Assembly (NCBI GenBank): GCA_036365145.1
Contig: JAEOAD010000001.1
Span: 101,095,501-101,159,500, forward strand
Direction: 5' to 3'
Length of the DNA stretch: 64,000 bases
Source of the DNA: Orientallactaga sibirica
Taxonomy: Eukaryota; Chordata; Mammalia; Rodentia; Dipodidae
Shown here: in pieces, positions 33,111 to 43,290 of the stretch
Layout of the letters: each line of letters starts with the position of its first letter
Position numbering within the stretch: the stretch's first letter is position 1
Program-made: the position numbers and the translations under genes
Notes under the pieces: model-generated
Seen by the model: the letters and a program-made list of their open reading frames with translations, nothing else
Database searches by the model: none
What the model was told of the DNA's origin: nothing

Positions 33111-33297
33111 TCATTTTGTTTCTTTAGAATTTTGTGGAAGATTTGGAGGATTTGGGTCAAATTTTACCTAATTTAACCAAAACAATTAAATTCTGTTGGC
33201 TTATAACCTCATCTGAGTCTTTTCTATGAGATTGAAACATCTTTCAACCTCAATCTCAGTATGCTGCCCACGAAAGTCTTTCAACCTTTCTTATGAA

Positions 33298-33606
33298 TGT
33301 TTGCAGGGCTAGGAGTTGGCTCCATCAATAAAGTGCTTGTACAAATCTGAAGATTGGAATTCAGAACACAGGCACCCATAGAAATGCTGGGTGAGCATAA
33401 AAACCCATCTCTAATCCTATGTTCAGGGGGTACAGGCAAGGCATTATTGGAGGAAGCTGGCTAGCCAGTCTAGTTGAATTGTTGAGAGAACTTGCCTGAG
33501 TAAATATGAGTGGAGAGTGATCTAGAAAGACACTGGAAATCAACCATTGGCCTCCACATATGGGCTCACACATACGTATGCATCCATCCATACATGTGCT
33601 GACATC
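33298..33606 (+). mobile_element. B4/RSINE-like SINE
   Basis: A tRNA-like head (GCAGGGCTAGGAGTTGGCTC), GCTAGCCAGTCTAG, GAAAGACACTGGAAATCAAC and TTGGCCTCCACATATGGGCT followed by an imperfect CA/TACG-rich tail, the layout of rodent B4/RSINE elements. Confidence 0.7.
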
Positions 33607-34289
33607 CATCCACAGTTTGTGGCTAAAAGGGATTTATTTGAAGCTTAAAAATTCATGAGAAGTTCAACAGTGGCAGAAGAAGCTGACTCCCTTTGGTAGT
33701 TTGAATGAATGTCCCCCAATATATTCAGGATTTTATTAAATCTTCTTTGATTTCCAGCTACCTAGCTCAAGGAAGTATCACTGGGCAGATCCTGGGGTCC
33801 AGCCTTAAGGTATGGATTTGGAATTCCAGTTTAAAGATATGCAGAGTGCTTTAGTTCTGCCTGGAGTTCCTAAAGTGTGCTTGCTTGCTTGTGGTGGCTT
33901 TTGGCTTTTCTCTCTCTGCTTGGATCTATGAAAGTAAGCCAGCTTTTTCTACAATTATGGAACTTTCCTTGCTTCAATAAATCCCTTCCTCCATAACTAT
34001 GCCTGATTAGAAAATTCATCTCATTGACCTGAAGCTGTTTACTACACTCCTTTTCACAGATTCAAGCAGAGAGATAAACCATCACCAGCCAGCACCACAA
34101 CCAAGCAAGAAGCACAAACTGGCAGCAAACAGCAGGGAACCCAGCAGAGCTCAAGTGCTCTGCATAACTTTAGGCTAAAAACAGTCCCAGCCCCAGTAAT
34201 ACCTTTGGGATGGACCCCAGAATCTGTCCCCAGTGATACCTCTTTCAGCCAGGCAGCTCAAGAGCAAAGTTACAAGCTTTAATAAAACT
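33607..34289 (-). mobile_element. MaLR LTR, antisense, split by a sense LTR
   Basis: The left part (about 33607-33692) has AAAGGGATTTATTTGAAGCT and GGCAGAAGAAGCTGACTCC. The right part (about 34047-34289) has CCAGAATCTGTCCCCAGTGA, TACCTCTTTCAGCCAGGCAG, CTCAAGAGCAAAGTTACAAG and CTTTAATAAAACTCCTGA, the reverse complement of LTR blocks seen at 5560-5650. The interruption is the sense-oriented LTR at 33693-34046. Confidence 0.72.
33693..34046 (+). mobile_element. Solo MaLR LTR nested in an antisense LTR
   Basis: TTGGTAGTTTGAATGAATGT start, CACTGGGCAGATCCTGGGGT, CTTCAATAAATCCCTTCCTC, CTGAAGCTGTTTACTACA end, the same family as the young 29.3-kb element. The flanks CTCCCTT and CTCCTTT are compatible with a short target duplication. 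Confidence 0.82.
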
Positions 34290-34446
34290 CCTGAGTCACT
34301 CGGGAGGCAGAGGTAGGAGAATCACCATGAGTTCGAGGCCACCCTGAGAATAGAGTGAATTCCAGGTCAGCCTGGGCTAGAGTGAGACTCTACCTCGAAA
34401 AACCAAAAAAAAAAAAACAAAAACAAACAAACAAACAAAAAAAAAC
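34290..34446 (+). mobile_element. B1 SINE, 5'-truncated
   Basis: GAGTCACTCGGGAGGCAGAG, CATGAGTTCGAGGCCACCCT, GTGAATTCCAGGTCAGCCTG and CTACCTCGAAAAACC with a long A-rich tail. It lacks the first roughly 30 bases and is close to the consensus form. Confidence 0.92.
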
Positions 34447-34984
34447 CTGTGCATTCAATCTGCCAGACTACGTAATGATAACGTGAGAATTTCATTTTAT
34501 GACATACATTTAAGCAAAAAAAAGATAATACTTGACTAATAGTAATGAATACAAAGGAGAAATTAACAGACAGTTGGACAAAGTAAACTACATATTTGGT
34601 AGAGTTATTTAAAAACATGCTATTAAACTTGAAATCAGGTAGAAGTTTTCATACAATAAAATAGAGCATAGAGAACTACTGAAAACAAATCCAGTAATAA
34701 AATTTTATACAATCAATTTGTCTTATCACATTTTAGGCACTTCCTTAATAGTTGCCATGACAAAAAATGAAAAAATGGTAGATTTTGAAAGCATTTTAAT
34801 ACAAAATATGCAACAAATGTAGGCATAGGGGTCAAAAATAAAAACTTAAAATATATAAAGAAAATAAATAGAGAATGTCTGATGGACAGTCTACATTTCA
34901 TGCAAATAGAATAAACAAGGCAGAAGCAAGAGACTGAACAAAAAATCCAACTGAAAGCCAGTAAGAAGTGGACTAGTATTAAGT
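34447..34984. other. Unassigned sequence
   Basis: AT-rich with no recognised repeat. A 139-residue minus frame (34713-35132) is hydrophobic and phenylalanine-rich, consistent with reading through A-rich DNA by chance. Confidence 0.4.
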
Positions 34985-35335
34985 ACATAAAAAGGGGCGT
35001 GAGAGAAGTGTGTAAGGGTGCTCTCTGCCCAAGCATAAAGATCTGAGTTGGATCTCCAGCAACCATATGAAAAGCTTCATATGACCATGCATACCTATAG
35101 CCCCAGAGATGAGAGGAGTGGAGATGGGACAATCATTGGGGCTCACTGGCCAATAAAGCTGGCTGACGAATTTAAATGCTTCAGTTTTAGTGACAGACTC
35201 TGTCTTAAGGAAATTAGAGGCAAGAGTGATAAAGGAAGTCTTACATCCCCCTATGGCCTCTACATACATGTGCATACACATGCATATATCACACACATAT
35301 ATACATAACACACATAGTATATTCAGACACACATA
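34985..35335 (+). mobile_element. B4/RSINE-like SINE with CA/TA tail
   Basis: GAAGTGTGTAAGGGTGCTCT, GATCTGAGTTGGATCTCCAG, CAGACTCTGTCTTAAGGAAA, CCCCCTATGGCCTCTACATA and a CA/TA-rich tail to about 35335, the layout of rodent B4-type SINEs. A 151-residue minus frame (34979-35434) is its shadow. Confidence 0.65.
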
Positions 35336-35439
35336 CACAACATTAATAGATTGCAATTGAATATATGAGAATGCACATATCATACAAATGATCAAAAAAT
35401 GAGGACACAAAGTGGCTGTTCTACTATATGACAATCTAA

Positions 35440-35645
35440 TTAAAATACTAGTTATGAAAAAGTTAAAATAATAAATTTATTAATCCTTCAGGAATATGTA
35501 ACAGTTATAAACAGATATGCACCTAAAAACAAGAGCCTAGAGTATATAAAGGAAAAAAATCTGATGGAACTGAATGGAGAAACTGACCTACAGTAATTAT
35601 ACTTGGGAGACTTCCATCACCAAAGTTTAAAACTATTTTTGAAGT
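35440..35645 (+). mobile_element. L1 ORF2 endonuclease fragment
   Basis: Around 35494-35627 the + frame reads VTVINRYAP, then YIKEKNLMEL and LGDFHH, matching the endonuclease stretch of L1 ORF2 (VNVYAP..IVGDFN) that contributes to the nick-making active site. One in-frame stop is present. It lies immediately upstream of the 35.75-kb L1 and is a separate older piece. Confidence 0.7.
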
Positions 35646-35749
35646 GAAATTTCTAAATGTGAAACTTATTTAGCTCATTTGTAATATTTCACAGCAAACA
35701 GTTATGATAAATTCTAGAAGATTTTTGTCAACCAACGAAAATAATAGAG

Positions 35750-36384
35750 AGCTCCTCCCAGTTCCCTGTTCCTGGTAGGTTCCCCTGCGGCTGGCTCCTG
35801 GCTGCCTGGAACCAGAAAGCTTTCTAGGATAGCAGGCCCCTTGTTCAGCCTTCCTGACTGAAATGCCCCTGGGTCCCAATTCCTGGATTCCCTGCTCTGG
35901 AGGGTGTGTGCATGGGGTGAATAGGCCTGAAACCCTGGCTGGTTCCCCAAATCCGGGTTCCCTGTTCTGGGTCTCCTGACTGCTGACTTGGTTAGGCCTT
36001 GGCCCTCTGTGTGGGCCTTTTGCTCTGGTATCTTGATTGGCTCCTGGGTACCCCAATCCTTATTCCCCTGAGTTAGAGTGTACATGGGACACTGTAGGAG
36101 CTGGCCTCTTGCCCTTGTATATCCAGCTTCATAGCTCTTGTTTCCCCAACCCATGATTCCAGTGTGCTGAAGAGTACATGCGAGTGGAGTGAGTAGCCTG
36201 GAACTCCCAGTTCGCCAGGTAACTTTGATGTATCTGCAATCTCCACAATCTGTGCATGTGCAGTTATAACCTCATGGTACACCTCTATACCAATATGGTT
36301 CACATTTAAAACAGAAAACTCTCTGAAGGTCATACAAGGACAAATACTTGTTTCCTCCTCCATAAAATAAATCATTTCTCCAAG
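35750..36384 (+). promoter_or_regulatory. L1 5'UTR with degenerate repeats
   Basis: C/T-rich and GC-richer than its surroundings. Five diverged copies of a CCCAA..TTCCCTG..CTGG motif begin near 35757, 35875, 35945, 36051 and 36144. This is the segment where rodent L1s carry their promoter monomers. Activity is not expected in this decayed copy. Confidence 0.6.
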
Positions 36385-36727
36385 ATGGGTACACCACAAT
36401 GCAAAAATCACCAATGAAAGTCAGAAAAATGAGAGATCTCCACCAAGGGTGCCTAGTCTCACAATGGAAGCCTCCAGGGAAAGCATAGAGAAATCAACAG
36501 AAATTCAATCCCAACGTGAAAACACAACAATCAATGAGACCTTGATGAAAAGCATCGCTGAATTGGAAGCAAACCATCAAAACACAACAATTGTATCAAT
36601 GACACTGAGCAGAAGCATCTTAGTGCGTTCAGCTTTTGACAGTAGGTTTAACTTGATTGAAGAAAATGTTAGAACCCTCAAAATAGATATAAATGAAATG
36701 ATGGTGAGTCAACAACCAATTGATTAA
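36385..36727 (+). pseudogene. L1 ORF1 N-terminal remnant
   Basis: A candidate ATG at 36385 is separated by a one-base frameshift (A run near 36402) from the main open stretch, which runs to a TAA at 36725-36727. That stretch has heptad-like hydrophobic spacing (IEKSTEIQSQ, LMKSIAELEANHQ, FNLIEENVRTLKIDINEMM), as in the trimerising coiled coil of the L1 ORF1 RNA-binding protein. The RNA-recognition and C-terminal domains are not recognisable downstream. Confidence 0.65.
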
Positions 36728-37029
36728 GCTTAATGAAGACTTGATCAAATGCAAGAATTAATTACAGTAAGCATCTAGAAAATCAGAAATTGAACTGAAA
36801 TCATAACTCAAAAAAGATGGACATGATGCAAAATAACACAACAGAAAACAAAAAAATCAAATATAAAAATCTCTCTAGAACCCTTCACCAACAGAGTTAT
36901 TCCTGTGGAAGGCAGAACCTCTGACCTGGAAGACAAGAGAGAAGTTGATCAGGAGGCCAAAATTTTGCTATGTTCAAAAAATCAAGTAAACAGAATATGA
37001 GGGAACTGTAGGATACCGTAAAATGACCA

Positions 37030-38130
37030 AACATCCATATTTGGGACCATAAAGCATGCTTCCATAAATTCAGGAAAATTGAAGTAACTTCCTGTATCAT
37101 ATCAGATCACAATCCTTTAAAGCTAGAAATTAACAACAAAAGACACATCAAGAACTCCACCAGCTTCTGGAGACTAAACACAGTTTTAATCAATGAATAG
37201 GTTATGAAAGAAATCATAAAAGAAATTGCAAAATTCCTAGAATTGAATGATAATGAAAACACAACTTACCAAAACTTAAGGGACACAGTGAAAGCAGTCC
37301 TAAGGGAAAAACTCAGAGCATTAAATGCCTTCATAACAAAGACAGAGAGAGCCAAAAGCAATAACCTAACTGTCCATTTAAAAGCATTGGAAAAACAAGA
37401 AGAATCCAACCCTAAGAGCTCCAGATAGAAAGAAATAATCAAGATTAGAGCAGAAATTAATGAATTGGAAACTAAGAAAACAATGAAAAAATAGATGAAG
37501 ATCTGGTTCTTTTAAAGAATAAATAAGGTTGATAAACCCCTGGTCAATTTGATCAAGCAAAAAAAAAAGTCTCAAATTAACAAAACCAGAAGTGAAAAAG
37601 GAGAGGTCACAACAGAGCACTGAAATTGGAAGAATCATCAGGGTATACTTCCAAACTGCTACTACACAAAATTGGATAATCTGGAAAAAAATGGATGAAT
37701 TCATAGCCACATACTACTTACCAAAACTAAGCTCTGAGCAGATTAATCTCCTAAACAAACTTATCTCATCCAGGCAATTGCAAAGGTAATCGAAAACCTC
37801 CCCAAAAGGAGAACTCCAGGACTGGATGACTTCCCATCAGAATTCTACCAAACTTTCATTGAAGAACTGAAACTGATTTTTCTCAAACTGTTTTACATAA
37901 TCAGAGACCAGGTAATCTTCCATAACTCCTTTCATGAAGCTAGCATCACCCTAATACCAAAACCAGACATAGATGCAACAAGGAAACTATAGGCCTATAT
38001 CCCTGATGAATTTAGATGCAAAGATCCTGAACAAAATCCTTGCAAACCAAATTCAACAACACATCAAAAGCATTATACACTTTCATCAAGTAGGCTTCAT
38101 CCTAGGGATGCAGAGTCAGTTCAACATGGA
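37030..38130 (+). pseudogene. L1 ORF2 remnant: endonuclease end to reverse-transcriptase start
   Basis: In sequence: an endonuclease C-terminal SDHNPLKLEI motif (near 37100), the linker ([40 protein letters not shown]), and the reverse-transcriptase start ([45 protein letters not shown]). Several stops and frameshifts occur, for example after KSSR at 37428. In a live L1 this protein nicks DNA and copies L1 RNA at the nick. Here it stops before the catalytic aspartates. Confidence 0.88.
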
Positions 38131-40396
38131 GTTGCAGGTATTCCCCATGGGGTCGTGGTTTATGTGTTATGGGAGCAGCAGTCAGTTATTTTGGGGAGGA
38201 GAGAATGCCTCTAGGCATGATGTCTCAATTTGTGGCTCCAACAATCTTTCCACCCCTCTTCCACAAAATTCCCTGAGCTGTGGTAGATGAGTTTAAAATC
38301 TACTTCAGTGATGAGATCTTAGGAGCCTCAGATCTCTGTTTTGGTAGGTGTTGAGTATCCTCAGCGTCTGTCTCCTACACTGGTGCTGATTACCAGGTTT
38401 CTATGGTATCAGTTCATTTTGGATTTTATTTTGTGTTTGTTTTTCCCCCATTTACCTTCCCTTCCCCTCCCCACAAACCCTTTCATCTCTATTGTCTGGG
38501 ACTTGAGTTGCCTATCAGGTATGTCAGCAACTTGAGCAGTTCCTGGTTAGGGACCACAGATAAGTGAACAATGCAGCATTTGTCTTTCTTTGATTGTGTG
38601 AGTTCACTGAGTATGATTTGTTCCAAGTCTGTTCATTTTTCTACAAATTTCATTGTATCATTTTTGATTACTGCTGAGTAGAATTCCATTGTGTAAAGGT
38701 ACCACAACTTTGTTATCCATTCATCCAATGATGGGCATCTGGGTTGATTCCAGTTTTAGCTATAATGAATTCAACAGCTATAAACATGTTTGAGAAAATA
38801 TCTCTGTACTGATGCAAGGAGAATTTAGGATAAATGCCCAGGAAGGAAATAACTGGGTCACTTAGTAGCTCTATGTTTGTCCTTTTCAGGAATCTCTAAA
38901 TTGATTTCCATAGTGGTTGTACAAGTTTACATTCCCACTAACAGTGGATGAGGATTCCTCTTTCCCCACATCTTTGCCAACATTTGTCATTGTTATACTT
39001 TTTTAATGATTGCCATCCTTATTGGAATAAGGTGGAATGTCATGGTTGTTTTAATTTGCATTTCCCTAATGGTTAGAATGTTGAACATTTTCTTATGTGT
39101 GTGTTAGCCATTTGTAATTCTTCTTCTGAGAACTCCCTATTCAGTTCTCTGCCCCATTTTTGGAGTGGGTTGTTAGACTTTTTTATTGTTTACTTTTGGA
39201 GTCCTTTGTAAATTCTAGATTTTAGGCTTCTGTCAGTGGTACAGCTGGCAATTATTTTCTCCCATTTAGTAATCTACTGGCTCAGCCTATAGTATGTTTG
39301 TATGTGCAAAAGCTTTTTAGCTTCATGAGATCCCATTGGTTGAGTGTTAATTTAATTTCCTGGGCTACTGGTGTTTTGTTCAGGAAGTCTTTTGCCACTC
39401 CTATATTATGGAGAGTGCTCTTATTTTTTTCTTTCAGGAGGAGAAGAGTTTCAGGTCTTATATTGAGGTCTTTAATCCATGTGGACTTGACTTTTGTGTA
39501 TGGAGTGATGAGTGGGTCTAGTTTCATTTTTCTGCACATGGTCATCCAGTTTGTCTAACGCCATTTGTTTAAAATGCTGTCTTTTCTCCAATCTACATTA
39601 TTTATCTTTGTCAAAGATAAAGGTAGCTGTATTTACTTGAACTAAGCCTGGGTCTTCAATTCTGTTCCATTTGTGAATGTTTCTCTTCTTATGCCAGTAC
39701 CATGCTGTTTTTGTTACTATGGCTTTATAATATAGCTTTAGATTGGGTATAGTGATACTACCAGAGGGATTTTTTTTTTGATATGTTTGGATATCTGAGG
39801 CCTGCTGCCATTCCATATGAATTTTGAGATCATTTTTTTTTTCTATCTCTGTGAAGAATTTCTATTGGTATTGCATTAAATTTGAATATTGCTTTTGGTA
39901 GAATTGCCATTTTCTCACAATATTGACTCTACCTATCCAGGAGCATGGGAGGTCTCTCCATCTTCTCAAGTCCTCCTCAATTTTTTTGGAGGTTTTGTAT
40001 TTTTTCATTATATTGTCTTTCATATCCTTGGCTAGTGTTATTCCAGGTATTTACTTTTTTTGTTATTGGTTTTGAAAATGGTACAGCCTCAATGAGTTCT
40101 TTCTCTGTTTATTTGTCCTTTGCATATAGAAAGGCTACTGAATTTTGTGTGTTGATTTTGTATCCTCCACTTTATTGAAAGAATTATTTACCTTTAGAAG
40201 TTTTGAGATGGAGACTTTCAGGGCACTTATATATAGAATCATGTCATCTGCAAATAGGACTTCTTCCTTTCTAATTTATATCCGTTTTATTTCTTTCTCC
40301 TGTCTTATTGCTTTGGCTAGTACTTCTAGTACTATGTTGAAGAGCAGTGGTTCTTATGGTTATGTTTATTGATGTGGTGTATTATGTTGACCAATT
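38131..40396 (-). mobile_element. L1 3' half: second half of ORF2 and 3'UTR, inverted
   Basis: The 3'UTR lies at about 38131-38580 (C-rich on +, with ATCTTTCCACCCCTCTTCCA). Going right, the minus strand gives ORF2 backwards from its C-terminal end. WIKDLNIRPET and WDLMKLKSFCT are at 39282-39545, [20 protein letters not shown] at 39598-39816, and a catalytic F/YADD-like segment (antisense near 40235) follows. It ends near VNIIHHIN at about 40360-40395. Short deletions occur, including one of a few hundred bases near 40355. Confidence 0.88.
38600..40396 (-). pseudogene. L1 ORF2 C-terminal half, broken
   Basis: Collinear with the ORF2 reverse-transcriptase palm through the C-terminal region, in minus orientation, with multiple stops. 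The best open pieces are 39598-39816 and 39282-39545. Nearly all the invariant words listed for the 38131-40396 element are intact, so decay is moderate. Confidence 0.85.
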
Positions 40397-40595
40397 TCTG
40401 TCCTGAAAACTTATCATTTTTTATAAGGTAGATCTATTTGCATCAAACTCTCATATCTTTTGTTTATTTGAAAATGTCTTACCTTTTCCTTCATTGGTGA
40501 AGATTAGTTTTGGCAGATTTTTAATTAACAAATTCATTATTGTCTTTCATCAATTGAAAATATCATTCCACTCTCTTGATCTTCATAGTTTCTGA

Positions 40596-40735
40596 TAAGA
40601 AATCCATTGTTGGACTGGGCAAATGGTTCAGAGGTTATTTGATGCTAAGCAAGCATGAAGTTCTGAATTCATATCCCAGAACCCATGTAAAAGCTGGGTG
40701 TGGTATACCATACAAGCAAAACATGAGAAATAAAT
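40596..40735 (+). mobile_element. SINE fragment (B4/ID-like)
   Basis: TTGGACTGGGCAAATGGTTC, CATATCCCAGAACCCATGTA and AAGCTGGGTGTGGTATACC: a tRNA-like head joined to a B1-like start, truncated. Confidence 0.6.
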
Positions 40736-41053
40736 GCATTGTCAATCTTATAGTTAATTCCTTGTATTTGATACATTACTGTTATCAAGATTCTTATCTT
40801 TCAATACTTTGTAGAAAGTGAATCATGATATGGATTCTGCTTTGTTTCCTTTTAAAGTATATTGATTTGAAAGTATAGCTTTCAGTATTACTAAATTTTG
40901 GAAGTTTTAGGCCATAGTTTCAAAACATTCTTTCTGACTCTTCTCTCATCACCCTCTGGAGTTTTTCTATGTATATTTTGCCATAGTTGATAATGTCCTA
41001 GACTCTGAGCCTACATTAATTTTTAAGGTATTGTCTATTTATATATTTATTCT
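40736..41053. other. Unassigned sequence
   Basis: Nothing recognised. Confidence 0.4.
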
Positions 41054-41274
41054 TTTTACAATTATTTATTTATTTATTTCTGAGAGGGAGAAAAGAGAGA
41101 GAGAGGAAAAGAGAATGAGAATGTGCACACCAGACCTCTAGCCACTGCAAATGAACTTCAGATGCATGTGCCACCATATGCAGCTGGCTTACATGGATAC
41201 TGCAGAATTGAACCTGGATCCTTAGGCTTTGCAGGCCAGCACCTTAACCATTAAGCCATCTATCCAGCCACTAT
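41054..41274 (-). mobile_element. B2-type SINE, antisense
   Basis: TTATTTATTTATTTATTTCT tail side, (GA) block, CCACTGCAAATGAACTTCAG, and the complement of the head ending AAGCCATCTATCCAGCC. Confidence 0.92.
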
Positions 41275-42399
41275 ATTTATCTTATTACCTATTTATTCAC
41301 ATATTTACATCCTGGTTTTCTTTGCTCTTTGTCTATAGATTTCTAGGCTTTTAGGAAATATTTTAGGCATGTGTCTGATAGTTTTGGTCTTGTAAGTCCA
41401 ATGCCTGCTCTTCCTCAGGAACTGTTTCTGTAGTTTTCTGTGAATGGTCTACACTTTCTTCTTAAGTTATAACATACACAAACACACTGAATATAGAATT
41501 TATGATGTGGTAACTCTGTAAATAAGATTGTGTTCTTCTCCTACTCTGGGTCTTGTTGCTGCTTGCTGTGAGCTATATCTATATCTTGCTGTGGCTTAGT
41601 AACGTCTCTAAGATGTTTTTATAATCCAGTCTTTCTTGTAGAGGAGATTTCTGAAGTCTGTTCTTTCAGCTGCTGTTCAATGGTGTTCTGACAGAATTTC
41701 CTGAAAGCTCAAATTCCTTCTACACCAAACACAAAAAAAAAAAAAGCCACCTCTCTCACTCTTACATATGGACTCTTCTTGGGTGCTCTTTCAACATTCA
41801 GTGGACACTATCTGCTTGTGGGAGCCTAGCCCTTAGGCACAGACAAAAGCTGAGGGTCTTCTCAACTATTGTTGCCCATGTCCTTTATCCTGAATTGGTT
41901 TGCTCATGTCTTTCTAAATTCCTCACTAGACATAGATGCTTTCTAATGCCACTGCACATTGGTTCACTTCAACTGTTCCCATTTGCATGAAGTGTTTGCA
42001 GGTTACACAATGTGGTTTCCCTTCCAAAGGTTTTGTCTCCTCATTCTGTGTTCTCAGTCATGTGAAACAAGTTCTTAGAACACATACACATTATTTGAGA
42101 AAAACCTTTGCTCTACTCCTTCCAAAACCAGATTAGCATCTCATACTGAAAATGTACATTTCTGTCTTTAAGACCACACTGAGCCACAATATTTTCCATC
42201 ATGTTTACTTTTAATTCATTCTGCATTCACTTGGTTGCTGTACACCTGTGACTGTTTTTCTATTACTTTTAAAAACTGATTTTGACATTTTTTGCTAGAA
42301 TTCTGTGGATATTCCCTCTACCGAAGTTTCTGTGGAGGGATGGATATTTCATACTCTTGAACTAACATTTTTTCTGGTAGGTTCATTACTCAACTTTTA
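41275..42399. other. Unassigned sequence
   Basis: About 1.1 kb with no recognised repeat or gene. A short A run lies near 41733. Confidence 0.4.
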
Positions 42400-42905
42400 A
42401 TAATGGATGGGTCAAATAGATAGAAGGTCAACAGGGAAATATAGGTGATGAATAACATTATAAACCAAGTACAGTTGAAATGAATATATGGCACACCCCA
42501 GCACTAATGGAAAATACGTATTCTTCTCAAATACCCATGGGATATTATTTAGACTGGTTAAGAAATAATCTGTGTTAGGCCACAAAACAAACCTCAATAA
42601 ATTTAAAATGTTTAAAATAATACAGTGTCTTCTCCAAAAAAGGTATGAGCTGACTCTAAAAGTCAAATGATTATGTAAGGGATCCAAGATAACCAAGAAT
42701 TTTTTTAATAAGCTTAAGTTAGCACACTCATTCCTCACCACTACACATTTTTGTCTAATCATAGTTATAAGGCCAGGAGACAGCTGATAGAAAGGTATAG
42801 ATGGATAGAATGGAATCTAGAAACAAATTCTTAAATTTATAGAAAATGGCAGCAAGGCCATTTAATTGGGAAAGGATAGACTTTTCAGTGAATTATGCTG
42901 AGACA
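42400..42905 (+). mobile_element. L1 ORF2 fragments, old
   Basis: GGCACACCCCAGCACTAATG, ATACGTATTCTTCTCAAATA and GTGTTAGGCCACAAAACAAA with CCTCAATAAATTTAAAATG match the endonuclease part of ORF2. GGCAGCAAGGCCATTTAATT and GGGAAAGGATAGACTTTTCA near 42845-42895 match a much later ORF2 part, so a large internal deletion joins them. Confidence 0.65.
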
Positions 42906-43045
42906 AACACAACCATCATGAAGAAAGCAAGTGGACTTTTTGTCCTCCCACATACAATATAGCTGTTCCTGGAGATTGGTTCTAGGACCCCTGTGGGTAC
43001 TAATATCAGTGGATGCTCAAGACCCATATATAAGAAAGTATATAA

Positions 43046-43188
43046 GGTGGGCATAGTAGTGCACGCCTTTAATCCCAGCACTTGGGAGGCAGAGGTAGTA
43101 GAATCACCGAGAGTTTGAGGCCACCCTGCAACTACATAGTGAGTTCCAGGTCAGCCTGAGCTAGAGTTAGACCCTACCTCAGAAAACC
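43046..43188 (+). mobile_element. B1 SINE (first copy)
   Basis: AAGGTGGGCATAGTAGTGCA, CTTTAATCCCAGCACTTGGG, GTGAGTTCCAGGTCAGCCTG and GACCCTACCTCAGAAAACC. Confidence 0.93.
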
Positions 43189-43247
43189 CCTGTGGGTACT
43201 AATATGAGTAGATGCTCAAGACCCATATATAAGAAAGTGTGTAAGGT

Positions 43248-43290
43248 GGGCATAGTGGTGCATGCCTTTAATCCTAGCACTTGGGAGTCT
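43248..43290 (+). mobile_element. B1 SINE (second copy), truncated by L1
   Basis: GTGGGCATAGTGGTGCATGC then CCTAGCACTTGGGAG, ending abruptly where antisense L1 3'UTR begins. Confidence 0.85.

Larger units (their letters stand above)
35750..38130 (+). mobile_element. L1 5' half: 5'UTR, ORF1 and first half of ORF2
   Basis: Three parts in the normal L1 order: a GC-richer 5'UTR (about 35750-36384), an ORF1-like coiled-coil start (36385-36727), and an ORF2 linker plus start of reverse transcriptase (about 37030-38128). Most of ORF1 and the endonuclease N-terminus are missing between them. ORF2 breaks off in the reverse transcriptase after GMQSQFN at 38128. Many stops and frameshifts make it inactive. 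Confidence 0.88.
42986..43290 (+). repeat. Tandem duplication with about 202-bp period, carrying B1
   Basis: Copy 1 starts CCCCTGTGGGTACTAATATC near 42987. Copy 2 starts CCCCTGTGGGTACTAATATG near 43189. Both continue GATGCTCAAGACCCATATAT, AAGAAAGT, GTAAGGTGGGCATAGT (or TATAAGG form) and into a B1. Copy 2 is cut at about 43290 by L1. Confidence 0.92.

Noticed and set aside
34979..35434. A 151-codon minus-strand frame with cysteine- and histidine-rich stretches.
   Set aside because: It lies over a B4-type SINE and its CA/TA-rich tail, so the residues reflect TG/TA repeats.
35750..40396. Standard twin-priming as the explanation of the L1 inversion.
   Set aside because: Twin-priming inverts the 5' piece and leaves the 3' end and poly-A outermost. 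Here the 3' end is at the internal junction and no poly-A/T is visible.
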